Source: CAZSDU01 sp964605775
GTDB taxonomy: Bacteria; Bacteroidota; Bacteroidia; Bacteroidales; FEN-979
DNA: 61,877 bases
Reading direction: 5' to 3'
NCBI GenBank assembly: GCA_964605775.1
Contig: CAZSDU010000016.1
Span: 1-61,877 of the forward strand
Shown here: positions 7,548-16,833 of the stretch, one piece after another
Numbering within the stretch: the first letter of the stretch is position 1
Layout of the letters: every line of letters begins with the position of its first letter
The notes under the pieces: generated by a model
Told to the model about the DNA's origin: nothing
Databases searched by the model: none
The model's input: only the letters and a program-made list of their open reading frames with translations
Position numbers and translations under genes: made by a program

Positions 7548-8999
7548 ATGGATGTGAATAAGGTCATATCCATGCTCCGTAAAGAGTTTCCCTATTCGCC
7601 GACTTCAGGACAGGAAAGATTGCTTGGCGAACTGGCTGTTTTTCTGACCATTTCGTGGAAACAGGAGAATGCGCTGTTCATCTTAAAAGGCTATGCAGGA
7701 ACAGGGAAAACTACCGTGGTCAGGGCCTTGGTCGATGTCCTCCCTCAGATGGGTAAGAAAACACTGCTATTGGCTCCGACCGGCAGAGCCGCCAAAGTCC
7801 TGGCCAGTTATACCCGGAAACAAGCCAATACGATTCACCGTAAGATATATTTCGCAAGGACCAACAAAGAAGGCAGAATTGATCTGAAACTTCAGGTTAA
7901 TTATCACAAACATACCCTCTTCATCGTGGATGAAGCATCCATGATCCAGCACCTGACTTCATCCGACGGACTTCTTTTCGGAGGCCGTAATCTCCTCGAT
8001 GATCTTTTTCGTTATGTCCAGGGAGGGGAAAACTGCCGTCTTCTTTTTATCGGCGACACGGCACAGCTTCCACCTGTCGGACTTGATTACAGTCCCGCCC
8101 TTGACCAAGCGTTCCTTCAGAAATCCTATCACCTGAGCATTGACACTTTTGAACTGACAGAGGTCGTACGTCAGTCTCAGCAATCGGGAATTCTTTTAAA
8201 CGCCACCCATGTCCGTCAGCAATTACTCAATCAGGAAATCAGTTACCCGGTTTTCTCCATAGCCAACTGCAAGGATGTCAGATGTATTTCCGCTTCAGAC
8301 CTGGAGGAAATCCTGAATGATACCTATACCAGACTGGGAAAAGAAAATAATGTAGTCATATGCCGTTCCAATAAAAGGGCAAACATTTTTAACCGGGAAA
8401 TTAGAAAACGGATTCTGTTCTTTGAAGGAGAAATCTCCACCGGCGATTATCTGATGATAGTCAAGAATAACTATTTCTGGCTTCCGGAAAGTTCTCCTGC
8501 CGGATTTATTGCCAATGGAGACATTGTTGAAATTGTAAGGATCAGAAAAACAGAAGATATTTATGGTTTTCGTTTTGCCGATATCACCATCCGGTTTCTT
8601 GATTATCCCGGGGAAAATGAACTGGACGTGAAAATTCTGCTGGATACGCTCATGACGGAATCTGCTGCCCTCACCCAGGCTGAAAATAACCGGTTATTCA
8701 ATACGGTTATGGAAGATTACCAGGATATACCTTCCCGTAAGGAAAGACTGGAGAAAGTCAAAGCCAACCCTTTCTTTAATGCTTTACAGGTGAAATATGC
8801 CTATGCGCTGACCTGCCATAAAACCCAGGGAGGGCAATGGGATACCGTTTTCATCGACCAGGGATGGATGGCTGAGAACAGGATGAACGCGGATTACCTC
8901 AGGTGGTTATACACCGCAGTAACCCGCGCTACTAAAACATTATACCTCGTGAATTTTGAAGACAGGTTTTTCGATCATCCTACCAGCTCAGGAGGGTGA
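7548..8999 (+). CDS. RecD-like superfamily 1 DNA helicase
   Basis: This is a 483-residue SF1 ATPase. Walker A GYAGTGKTT is at residues 48-56. APTGRAAKVL (motif Ia) and FIVDEASMI (Walker B) follow, then IGDTAQLPPVG (motif III), ELTEVVRQS (motif IV) and a C-terminal UvrD_C_2 region with YALTCHKTQGGQWDTVFID and the arginine-containing LYTAVTRATKTLYLV. It lacks the long N-terminal region of RecD2. This compact form is common in Bacteroidota and is often annotated as an ATP-dependent exodeoxyribonuclease-like protein; its role in repair is inferred. It starts 11 nt after the permease. Its last 20 bases overlap the convergent beta-barrel gene. Confidence 0.88.
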   Translation: MDVNKVISMLRKEFPYSPTSGQERLLGELAVFLTISWKQENALFILKGYAGTGKTTVVRALVDVLPQMGKKTLLLAPTGRAAKVLASYTRKQANTIHRKIYFARTNKEGRIDLKLQVNYHKHTLFIVDEASMIQHLTSSDGLLFGGRNLLDDLFRYVQGGENCRLLFIGDTAQLPPVGLDYSPALDQAFLQKSYHLSIDTFELTEVVRQSQQSGILLNATHVRQQLLNQEISYPVFSIANCKDVRCISASDLEEILNDTYTRLGKENNVVICRSNKRANIFNREIRKRILFFEGEISTGDYLMIVKNNYFWLPESSPAGFIANGDIVEIVRIRKTEDIYGFRFADITIRFLDYPGENELDVKILLDTLMTESAALTQAENNRLFNTVMEDYQDIPSRKERLEKVKANPFFNALQVKYAYALTCHKTQGGQWDTVFIDQGWMAENRMNADYLRWLYTAVTRATKTLYLVNFEDRFFDHPTSSGG

Positions 9000-9921
9000 T
9001 CCCAACATTCCATGGATAAATCTCCGGACCCTGGTTTTTCTGGAACATCTGAGTCAGTGAATAAGTCGCCCATAGATTTAAATGTGACCAGCCGACACGC
9101 AAGGTAGCATCCAATTTAAAAGGTGAGAGGTGATAGGCGCCACGGGAACGAACCACTTTGTCGTTGACATAATAGGACGCTACCCGGTTGCCTTTGCTGT
9201 CCGCCAGATAATAGGTCTGGTCCGTGTTTTTATAAACCTGCTTGGTATAGGAACCTATCCTTACCCCTGCAATGACCCCCAGGGTGAAGTGAAAGCTGCT
9301 GATGTTCCTGCGGGCGTTGGTCTGGTATTCAAATAAAAGCGGCAGGTTCAGATAGGAAACAAAAAGTTTGTTCCGCAACAGGTTGACATAATTCCCGTCC
9401 TTATCCTGTACTTTATATGCAACCAGCATGGATGAATCTTTCAGCATGACATAATTATTTGTAAAGAAATAATTACTGAACTGGAATCCGAGACCGGTAG
9501 TAAAGCCAATATGATTTTTGTACAGATTGGCATTGAATTCAAAGAAATTCAGGTTGACTACCAGGGAGCGTGCGGTATTCATGTTCAGGTAATCATTTTT
9601 GGGGGAGAAATTCATGTTGAAATCAGGCGTCACATAACCGTTGAAACCAAGATCAAGCCCGGCCCAGTGACCATTGTATTTTTTCTTTTTTCCAAATGGC
9701 CAGTTGCCGAAATTAACCGGATTCATCTTTCTTTTATTGACATATATTACCATGGAGTCTTCACCGTGTTTTTCCATGCGTACCCCTTTCATGACCCATT
9801 GGGTGGAATCGCACTGAAAATGTTTATGCTTTCCGCTTTTTCTTTCAGACTGTGCTTCAGCTCCGCCTGAAATGGCAAAGAGAAAAATAAATAGGAAGAG
9901 AAATTTGACAGAATTTTTCAT
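8980..9921 (-). CDS. outer-membrane beta-barrel protein
   Basis: This is a 313-residue secreted protein with a signal peptide (about residues 1-23, ending SGGAEAQ). After a charged linker, GHWAGLDLGFNGYVTPDF begins a region of alternating hydrophobic beta-strands, including GFTTGLGFQFSNYFF, SYLNLPLLFEYQTN and FHFTLGVIAGVRIGSYTKQ. It ends in an outer-membrane-like strand (NVGITLLSW, terminal aromatic). The pattern resembles the PorT/OMP beta-barrel group of Bacteroidota. The ligand or partner is unknown. It has its own promoter in the lepA 3' end. Its 3' end overlaps the convergent helicase gene by 20 nt. Confidence 0.78.
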   Translation of the reverse strand: MKNSVKFLFLFIFLFAISGGAEAQSERKSGKHKHFQCDSTQWVMKGVRMEKHGEDSMVIYVNKRKMNPVNFGNWPFGKKKKYNGHWAGLDLGFNGYVTPDFNMNFSPKNDYLNMNTARSLVVNLNFFEFNANLYKNHIGFTTGLGFQFSNYFFTNNYVMLKDSSMLVAYKVQDKDGNYVNLLRNKLFVSYLNLPLLFEYQTNARRNISSFHFTLGVIAGVRIGSYTKQVYKNTDQTYYLADSKGNRVASYYVNDKVVRSRGAYHLSPFKLDATLRVGWSHLNLWATYSLTQMFQKNQGPEIYPWNVGITLLSW

Positions 9922-9981
9922 ATTTTTAGTTTTTAAGTTTAATAGATTAAAAACAAAGACGAAAAAATCAAAGAATAATTA

Positions 9982-10012
9982 CAAAAATACTAAATTAAGA
10001 ATCAAGCTTCAA
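9982..10012 (-). promoter_or_regulatory. promoter of the beta-barrel gene
   Basis: Minus strand TTGA (10012-10009), 19-nt spacer, TATTTTTG (9989-9982). This matches the TTTG-N19-TAnnTTTG layout of the Bacteroidota primary sigma factor. The -33 element lies inside the lepA 3' end. The predicted leader to the ATG at 9921 is about 55 nt. Confidence 0.6.
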
Positions 10013-11785
10013 TACAGCAAGAAATGCTTTTTGCGGAACTTCTATATTCCCGATCTGTCGCATGCGCTTTTTCCCTTTTTTTTGTTTCTCAAGGAGTTTA
10101 CGCTTGCGGGTGATATCCCCTCCATAGCACTTGGCTGTAACATCCTTGCGCAGGGCTTTCACGGTTTCACGTGCAATAACCTTGGCGCCGATGGCAGCCT
10201 GTATGGCCACTTCATATTGCTGGCGGGGAATATATTCCTTAAGTTTCAGGCAAAACCTTCTTCCGAAATCGTATGCATTGTTACGTGTGATCAGGCAGGA
10301 TAAGGCATCCACAATATCGCCATTGAGCAGGATGTCGAGCTTGACCAGATCGGCGGTCTGATAACCGGAAGGATAATAGTCGAAAGAAGCATATCCCTTG
10401 GAAATGCTCTTCAGCCTGTCGTAAAAATCAAAGACAATCTCACCCAGGGGAAGCTCCACAGTCAGTTCGATACGGTCGGTAGTCAGGTAAACCTGGTTTT
10501 TCAGAATGCCCCTTTTATCGATGCAAAGGGTCATGATGGGACCGATATACTCTGATTTTGTGATGATATTGGCCGTGATGGTAGGTTCTTCAATATGATC
10601 GATATAGTTTGGTTCCGGTAACCCGGAAGGATTATAAACATCATTGACTTCCCCTTTGGTGGTATACACTTTATAGGACACGTTGGGAACCGTTGTGATG
10701 ACATCCATATCGAATTCACGATCCAGTCTTTCCTGGACTATCTCCATATGTAACAGTCCCAGGAATCCGCAACGGAAACCAAAACCGAGGGCAGCGGAAG
10801 CTTCGGGTTCGTAAGATAATGAGGCGTCATTTAGCTTCAGTTTATCCAGGGAGTCGCGTAATTCTTCATAATCATCGGCATCAGTCGGGTAAATCCCGGC
10901 AAATACCATGGGTTTGGCGCCCCTGAAACCTTCGATGACCTCCCGGGTCGGTCTTTCCACATGGGTGATGGTATCTCCGACCTGTACTTCCTTACTGGAT
11001 TTAATGCCAGAAATGATGTAGCCCACATCCCCTGTACCTACCACTTCCCTTGCTTCCTGTTTCATGCGGAGAATTCCGATTTCATCAGCATGATAATCCA
11101 TTCCCGTAGCCACGAATTTCACATGATCCCCTTTCTTTATGGATCCGTTGAAAATCCGGTAATATGCTACCACCCCCCGAAAGGGGTTATAATGAGAGTC
11201 GAAGATGATGGCCTGAAGGGGGGCGTCAGCAGAACCTTTGGGGCATGGAATTTTCAGGATTATTTCATGCAATAATTCTTTAATCCCATAACCGATTTTG
11301 GCACTGACTTCCAGGATCTCTTCCTTATCACAGCCCAGGAGATCAATGATCTGGTCTTTCACCTCTTCCACCATGGCATTCTCCATGTCGATTTTATTCA
11401 GAACAGGAATAATGGCCAGGTTGTGATCAATGGCCAGGTAGAGGTTGGATATGGTTTGGGCCTGAATGCCCTGTGTAGCATCAACAACCAGCAGGGCGCC
11501 CTCACAGGCAGCTATGGCACGGGATACTTCATAGGAGAAATCAACATGCCCCGGGGTATCGATCAGGTTCAGAATATAAGGTTGTCCGTCCAGTTGAAAA
11601 TCCATTTGGATGGCATGACTTTTTATGGTAATGCCGCGTTCGCGTTCCAACTCCATATCATCCAGCACCTGTGCCTGAAAATCACGGGCGGAAACCGTAT
11701 TGGTCATCTCCAGCAGACGGTCGGCAAGCGTGGATTTCCCATGGTCAATATGGGCAATGATGCAAAAATTCCTGATGTTTTTCAC
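9995..11785 (-). CDS. lepA: elongation factor 4 (LepA)
   Basis: This is a 596-residue translational GTPase, a back-translocase / ribosome biogenesis factor associated with the cytosolic face of the membrane. G1 AHIDHGKST is at residues 11-19, with G2 in the RGITIKSHA region, G3 DTPGH, and G4 NKID near 130. Domains II and III and the LepA-specific C-terminal domain (YEVAIQAAIGAKVIARETV, basic RKRKLLEKQKKGKKRMRQIG) are complete. The start is GTG at 11785, giving the canonical MKNIRNFCIIAHIDHG start. A -7 promoter element ends only 5 nt upstream, implying a leaderless or nearly leaderless mRNA. Confidence 0.97.
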   Translation of the reverse strand: MKNIRNFCIIAHIDHGKSTLADRLLEMTNTVSARDFQAQVLDDMELERERGITIKSHAIQMDFQLDGQPYILNLIDTPGHVDFSYEVSRAIAACEGALLVVDATQGIQAQTISNLYLAIDHNLAIIPVLNKIDMENAMVEEVKDQIIDLLGCDKEEILEVSAKIGYGIKELLHEIILKIPCPKGSADAPLQAIIFDSHYNPFRGVVAYYRIFNGSIKKGDHVKFVATGMDYHADEIGILRMKQEAREVVGTGDVGYIISGIKSSKEVQVGDTITHVERPTREVIEGFRGAKPMVFAGIYPTDADDYEELRDSLDKLKLNDASLSYEPEASAALGFGFRCGFLGLLHMEIVQERLDREFDMDVITTVPNVSYKVYTTKGEVNDVYNPSGLPEPNYIDHIEEPTITANIITKSEYIGPIMTLCIDKRGILKNQVYLTTDRIELTVELPLGEIVFDFYDRLKSISKGYASFDYYPSGYQTADLVKLDILLNGDIVDALSCLITRNNAYDFGRRFCLKLKEYIPRQQYEVAIQAAIGAKVIARETVKALRKDVTAKCYGGDITRKRKLLEKQKKGKKRMRQIGNIEVPQKAFLAVLKLDS

Positions 11786-11790
11786 GGGAG

Positions 11791-11798
11791 CAAAGATA
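11791..11798 (-). promoter_or_regulatory. lepA -7 promoter element
   Basis: TATCTTTG on the minus strand is an exact TAnnTTTG match, 5 nt before the lepA GTG codon. The -33 region has no clear TTTG. If used, transcription would start at or next to the start codon. Confidence 0.5.
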
Positions 11799-11829
11799 CG
11801 AATTCCGATGAGAAATGTTTCATTGAATA

Positions 11830-14439
11830 CTACCTTAGAATCGTCACCGATCCCCTGAGGGTACGCAGAATCATTCCATTAAGGGTGATCTCCCAAACGT
11901 CGCATACATAAAAATAAACCCCTTCACTGCATGGCTGATGAGTGGTCATGTCTTTCCCGTCCCAGTTGATTTCAGGGTCATGTGTCTCAAACACTTCCCT
12001 ACCCCAACGATCGAAAATTTTCAGGTGAATTTCAGCGACTGAGGTATAAGGGAATGGCCTGAAGTAATCATTCTTTCCATCATTGTTAGGGGTGAAAATA
12101 TTGGGAAGGCGGTAGGCGGGACAGGCATCGGAATTGATGCAAACCGTATTGCTGAAATCACTGATGTTTCCGACAGAATCAATGGCTCTGACAGCATAAC
12201 ACCCGACAACCGATTGTGCTGGCCTGTGGGTATAGCTCGTATCCAGGGGATCTGGAATGGAGTCGATCAGCTGCCATTCGGTTTGGGGCAGAAGGGTATA
12301 ATAGATATAATATTTGGCAATGTCTGTGGGACAGGTATCTCCCGGCATGATCCATGAAAGAATATTGGAAGACTGGTCACAATCCGTGTTGATTCTAAGG
12401 ACTGGCGGGCAGGGAGGAACATTGTCCACGGGAATCCCACAGGCTTGCTGAGAGTGATTAACAATGGGATCCACGAAACCTGATGCGGAGTAATGCCCGA
12501 CGCTTTTTATCCGGTAGCAGTATTCAATGCCATTGATCAAGCCTTTATCCGAGTAAGAAGGCATATTGGAATAACCCACCGAATCGAAGGCGGTTTCAGG
12601 AGGAGAGTTGCGATAAATGACAAATCTGTAATTAGACCAGGGAACGTCATTCGACCAATTCAGGTAAATGCGTTTATCAGTAGGTACAATTGTCAGAAAC
12701 ATAGAATGGGCAGGTTGTGAGGATCCGATCAGAAAACGATTGCCGGGTGTCACATTATAGAGATCCACCCTGTAGCTGAATTCAAAATTCAAAGTATTCA
12801 GTGATTGGTCATTGTATAGGGTGTCGTTCAGGTTGTTCAGGGAATCGATCAGAAGGTATTGACCGGGAGCATCCGACCTTGAACGCGCCAGCATATATAG
12901 ATAAGGACCCGGGGCCTGAAGGGTGTCGATCTTTGTTGGCTTCGACCAGGCAATATATATTTTTCCATCGCTGATCCGGGTTGTCGTAATGCTGACATTG
13001 GTCAGGATGGGAACATCTTTATTCAGGGTTGCGCAGGCTTCATTCGAAGCATAACTTTCTGCCTTATCCGGATAGAGGGCGACCAGGAGGTAACAGTATT
13101 TTACCCCACGCATCAGGCCGTGACCTTTGTTGTCGTCCAGATAAGTTGTTTTGCTGATATCGGATATTTCATCAATTTTTGTATAACCCAGATAGGGCGG
13201 AACACCGGTCTGACAATATCCGGGTACATAACCCGTGGAATCTGATTTACGGAAAACCTGATAACCGATTGCATTCGGACAGGTGTAATGATTCCAGTTC
13301 AGGGTAATGGTATTCCCGAAAGGGGTTGCCGTAAGGTTTTCCGGAGCGGGGCCAACGACCAGGATTTTAACTACACGGATATTAACCAATTGTACAGGAC
13401 TGCCATTGTCAATGGCTTTAAAATATTGCTGGTAGGGTTTTTTCTGAACATGCTCGCAGAGGGTGGCCCAGCGAAAAATCGTCTGAACGTGACCAGTGCC
13501 AACTGCGGGGTCAGGATCCAGGAAAGCCGGGCTGTTCGCAACCATCATCGGGCCTCCGGTGCCCGTCAGGGTGACTTTATTGCTGTCAGGGTCCCAGGCT
13601 TTAACATTGAACCTTAGGGTCAATCCGGCTTCAATACAGGTGTCATTCACCGGATCAATCACAGGTGGACGGTTGTTGCATGCTACAACGATTATCTGCA
13701 TATCCCTGAGCACACTCCCGATCTTCACTCCATTCCTCCATTCTTCTATCAGAATGGCGATATTGTATTCTCCCTGCTGGGGAGGACTGTCCCAGACAAG
13801 ATCACCCGTAATGGAATCAAGTTTGAAAATATGCGTGGCGGGTGGATAGGTATAACCCTGAATGATCAATCCCTGTGCCCCCCTGCAAGGCACAAGCCGG
13901 TACGAAAGACTATCCCCGTCTGCATCATAGGCGCCGGGATTATGATAAAAAGGTTGATCGACGCAACCATTGTCGATCGGGGGAAGCAGCAGTACAGGAG
14001 AGTTATTGTATCCCAGGAAAGGATTTATCGTGATTTCAGTATAGATAAATAAGGGGGTGTTGATGGAGTTGGGAATGTTTAAAATTCCCCCGTTACGGTT
14101 CGGATCTTCACAGGACATGATATAGGTGGATGGCCCCGGGAAAGTATGGGTCCCGATATACCTGTTATAACTGATATCATTCGGAAGATACTTGATTTCA
14201 ACCCTTGGAATCGAACTCTCTGTTCCATCACCCCAGTTGATCAGGAGAAAATCACGGTAGGCATTGGCAGGACTTGGGGTAAAAGTATAAGAAATCAGGG
14301 TTACCTCATAGGTCAAACCGGAGAGATGACGGTAAGTTATTTCAGCAGCACGCTGATGGGTGGCGAAAAGCAATAGGGGAAAGGTTATCAGGGAAAAGGG
14401 AAGAAGAACAAAGAAATACCGGAATACTCGCTTAGCCAT
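11830..14439 (-). CDS. T9SS type B cargo protein (gliding-motility C-terminal domain)
   Basis: This 869-residue secreted protein is exported by Sec and then by the type IX system. A hydrophobic signal segment (residues 7-27) is followed by Ig/cadherin-like regions (YRHLSGLTYEVTLISYTF; a PVIDPVNDTCIEAG repeat region). Several fibronectin type III-like modules follow (for example APENLTATPFGNTITLNWNH). The C-terminal domain starts at LPNIFTPNNDGKNDYFRP (about residues 777-794) and includes IFDRWGREVFET, WDGKD and SEGVYFYVCD, the type B sorting signature (CHU_C). I chose ATG 14439 because the in-frame codon at 14445 is TTG. The lepA gene follows 44 nt downstream with its own -7 box. The ligand is unknown. 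Confidence 0.88.
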   Translation of the reverse strand: MAKRVFRYFFVLLPFSLITFPLLLFATHQRAAEITYRHLSGLTYEVTLISYTFTPSPANAYRDFLLINWGDGTESSIPRVEIKYLPNDISYNRYIGTHTFPGPSTYIMSCEDPNRNGGILNIPNSINTPLFIYTEITINPFLGYNNSPVLLLPPIDNGCVDQPFYHNPGAYDADGDSLSYRLVPCRGAQGLIIQGYTYPPATHIFKLDSITGDLVWDSPPQQGEYNIAILIEEWRNGVKIGSVLRDMQIIVVACNNRPPVIDPVNDTCIEAGLTLRFNVKAWDPDSNKVTLTGTGGPMMVANSPAFLDPDPAVGTGHVQTIFRWATLCEHVQKKPYQQYFKAIDNGSPVQLVNIRVVKILVVGPAPENLTATPFGNTITLNWNHYTCPNAIGYQVFRKSDSTGYVPGYCQTGVPPYLGYTKIDEISDISKTTYLDDNKGHGLMRGVKYCYLLVALYPDKAESYASNEACATLNKDVPILTNVSITTTRISDGKIYIAWSKPTKIDTLQAPGPYLYMLARSRSDAPGQYLLIDSLNNLNDTLYNDQSLNTLNFEFSYRVDLYNVTPGNRFLIGSSQPAHSMFLTIVPTDKRIYLNWSNDVPWSNYRFVIYRNSPPETAFDSVGYSNMPSYSDKGLINGIEYCYRIKSVGHYSASGFVDPIVNHSQQACGIPVDNVPPCPPVLRINTDCDQSSNILSWIMPGDTCPTDIAKYYIYYTLLPQTEWQLIDSIPDPLDTSYTHRPAQSVVGCYAVRAIDSVGNISDFSNTVCINSDACPAYRLPNIFTPNNDGKNDYFRPFPYTSVAEIHLKIFDRWGREVFETHDPEINWDGKDMTTHQPCSEGVYFYVCDVWEITLNGMILRTLRGSVTILR

Positions 14440-14468
14440 AGACAAGTCAATTCATCTGAATCCACCCT

Positions 14469-14476
14469 CAAAATTA
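14469..14476 (-). promoter_or_regulatory. -7 element of the T9SS cargo gene
   Basis: TAATTTTG on the minus strand matches TAnnTTTG, 29 nt upstream of the ATG at 14439. TCTG lies about 20 nt further upstream as a weak -33 element. Confidence 0.45.
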
Positions 14477-14538
14477 ATAATTTTCCCCGGCCGTAACAGA
14501 AGAAATGGCATTATTTCAACTCAATCTAAATTTTAAAC

Positions 14539-14546
14539 TAAATTTG
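14539..14546 (+). promoter_or_regulatory. rsh -7 promoter element
   Basis: TAAATTTG is an exact TAnnTTTG match, 28 nt before the ATG at 14575. It is divergent from the T9SS cargo promoter; the -33 element is weak. Confidence 0.5.
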
Positions 14547-14574
14547 CGGTCAATTAGCCAACAGATCATATTTT

Positions 14575-16770
14575 ATGTATCAACAGGATCCGGCAAAAGA
14601 GAGAAAGGAAATACTAAGGCGATACCGGAATCTGCTTTATATATGGAAGTCTACCAATCCCGAAGACAAAGCCCAGGTTAAAAAAGCTTTTAAGCTGGCG
14701 CTGGATGCCCATAAAGACATGCGGCGAAAAAGCGGGGAGCCCTATATTTATCACCCTCTGAGTGTGGCGACCATTGCCGTTGGCGAGATTGGACTGGGAA
14801 CAACGTCAATCATCTGTGCCCTGCTTCATGATGTGGTTGAGGATACGGAATATTCCATCGAGGATATCCGTGGCCTCTTCGGTGATAAAGTGGCCTCTAT
14901 CATCGATGGACTGACAAAGATCAAAGGGATTTTCGATCAACATACTTCTTCCGTACATGTCGAAAATTTTAAAAAAATACTGCTGACCCTCTCGGATGAT
15001 GTCAGGGTTATCTTAATAAAACTGGCCGACCGTCTTCATAATATGAGGACCCTTGATGCACTCCTGCCTGAGAAACAACTGAAAGTTTCTTCCGAAACGG
15101 TCTATCTTTATGCACCCCTCGCTCACCGCCTTGGCTTACATGCCATCAAAAGCGAACTGGAAGATCTTTCACTGAAGTATACCGATCCAGAAGTGTATGA
15201 GACCATTTCAAGGAAATTGAAAGAATCAGAAAGAGGCAGAACACGTTTTGTCAATAAGTTCATCTATCCAATTAAAAAAGGGCTGGCAGAAAAGGGATTT
15301 AATTTCACCATCCGGGCCCGTGAAAAATCCATCGCTGCCATCTGGCAGAAAATGAAGAAAAAGGAAGTTCCTTTCGAAGAAGTCTATGATATCTTTGCTA
15401 TCCGGATAGTAATCGATACCCCTATGGATATGGAAAAATCAGACTGCTGGAAAGTGTATTCCCTGATTACCGATCATTACCGTCCCAATATGGACCGACT
15501 GCGCGACTGGATTTCCATCCCGAAAGCCAATGGATATGAAGCTTTGCATACCACCGTGATGAGCTATACCGGCCAATGGGTGGAAATCCAGATCCGCTCA
15601 AAAAGAATGGACGAAATTGCTGAAAAAGGATATGCTGCCCATTGGAAATACAAGGAGTCGATGAACATCAACAGCCAATTGGATAACTGGCTCGATCGCA
15701 TTAAGGAAATGATCGAAAGCCCGGATGTGGATACCCTTACCTTTATTGATGATGTCAAAGGATATTTCTTCCTTGAAGAAATTTCTATCTTTACCCCACA
15801 GGGTGAGCTGAGAACCCTTCCCGCCAACTCCTGTGTTCTCGACTTTGCCTATGCCATTCACTCTGAAATCGGGAATACCTGCATCGGCGCCAAAGTCGAT
15901 AAAAAACTGGCCCCGATTAACTATATCCTCAAGAACGGACAACAGATCGAGATCATCACTTCAAAAAAACAAAACCCTAAAGAAGAATGGTTGAATTATG
16001 TCGTGACAACCAGGGCTAAATCAAACATCAAACTCGCTGTCAGGGAGGGAAAAAAAAAGTTTTTTAAAACCGGGAAAGAGAAACTTGAAAAATGGTTCCA
16101 GCAAATGGGGGTAGAATTTAACCACGAAAACATTAAAAAGTTCCTTTTTGCCGTCAATATAAGCAGCCTGATTGATCTCTATTATGCGGTTGCCCAGGAT
16201 AAACTGGGGATCAAAGACGTGAAAATCTTTGCTTCTTCCCACTCCAGGAACGGATGGCTGAATTATATCACCACAAGCAACGACAAGCGCTCAAAGGCCA
16301 AAACATCAGACGTAAACAAACGTGCAAAAACCAGGCAGGAAGATACACCCGGCTTCGAGCTTGCCAACTGCTGTAACCCCATTCCCGGTGATGAGGTCAT
16401 CGGACTGATCGCATCCAGTCATTCCCTCCCCCAGATCCACCGGAAAAATTGTCCCAGGGCACAGGAATTGATCACCATGTATGGTAATAAACTAACCAAG
16501 GTGGATTGGTCCGACAAAACCCTACTATCTTTCCGGACAAGGATACGGATTACCGGAATGGACCGTCAGGGTCTGATCAATGAGATCACCAGGATCATTT
16601 CCAATGAGCTGAACCTGAATATTGAATCCTTTCACCTTGACGCCCATGACGGATTGACCGAAGGAGAAATTATTCTTTTTGTCAGAGACCGCTCTAAACT
16701 CAACGATCTTCTGCAGGAATTGAAAGCAGTTGACGGGATAACCAATGTGATTCGGGTGGATTCAAATTAA
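14575..16770 (+). CDS. bifunctional (p)ppGpp synthetase/hydrolase (RSH)
   Basis: This 731-residue RelA/SpoT homologue controls the stringent response. The N-terminal HD hydrolase domain keeps its metal ligands: His60, His85-Asp86 and Glu89-Asp90 in LLHDVVEDTEYS. The synthetase domain has VYDIFAIRIVID, ISIPKANGYEALHTTV and WVEIQIRSKRMDEIAEKGYAAHW, all intact, so both activities are expected. A TGS domain (IFTPQGELRTLPANSCVLDFAYAIH), a CC/zinc-finger segment (LANCCNPIPGDEVIG, HRKNCP) and a C-terminal ACT domain (ITGMDRQGLINEITRII) follow. The genes fur-family regulator and purA follow in the same direction, an arrangement I know from other Bacteroidota. Confidence 0.95.
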   Translation: MYQQDPAKERKEILRRYRNLLYIWKSTNPEDKAQVKKAFKLALDAHKDMRRKSGEPYIYHPLSVATIAVGEIGLGTTSIICALLHDVVEDTEYSIEDIRGLFGDKVASIIDGLTKIKGIFDQHTSSVHVENFKKILLTLSDDVRVILIKLADRLHNMRTLDALLPEKQLKVSSETVYLYAPLAHRLGLHAIKSELEDLSLKYTDPEVYETISRKLKESERGRTRFVNKFIYPIKKGLAEKGFNFTIRAREKSIAAIWQKMKKKEVPFEEVYDIFAIRIVIDTPMDMEKSDCWKVYSLITDHYRPNMDRLRDWISIPKANGYEALHTTVMSYTGQWVEIQIRSKRMDEIAEKGYAAHWKYKESMNINSQLDNWLDRIKEMIESPDVDTLTFIDDVKGYFFLEEISIFTPQGELRTLPANSCVLDFAYAIHSEIGNTCIGAKVDKKLAPINYILKNGQQIEIITSKKQNPKEEWLNYVVTTRAKSNIKLAVREGKKKFFKTGKEKLEKWFQQMGVEFNHENIKKFLFAVNISSLIDLYYAVAQDKLGIKDVKIFASSHSRNGWLNYITTSNDKRSKAKTSDVNKRAKTRQEDTPGFELANCCNPIPGDEVIGLIASSHSLPQIHRKNCPRAQELITMYGNKLTKVDWSDKTLLSFRTRIRITGMDRQGLINEITRIISNELNLNIESFHLDAHDGLTEGEIILFVRDRSKLNDLLQELKAVDGITNVIRVDSN

Positions 16771-16795
16771 TTTTTTATTTTTATTTGTTCTAAAT

Positions 16796-16817
16796 AGGTA
16801 TTAATTTTATACCTTTA
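16796..16817 (+). promoter_or_regulatory. fur-family promoter with overlapping palindrome
   Basis: AGGTAT-taatttt-ATACCT (16796-16814) is a perfect 6-bp inverted repeat with a 7-nt centre. It overlaps the putative -7 element TACCTTTA (16810-16817). A TTTG lies 22 nt upstream of that -7 element. The position suits an operator for autoregulation by the Fur-family protein encoded 20 nt downstream; this is inference. Confidence 0.4.
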
Positions 16818-16833
16818 TGCAAAAATTCCGGAA

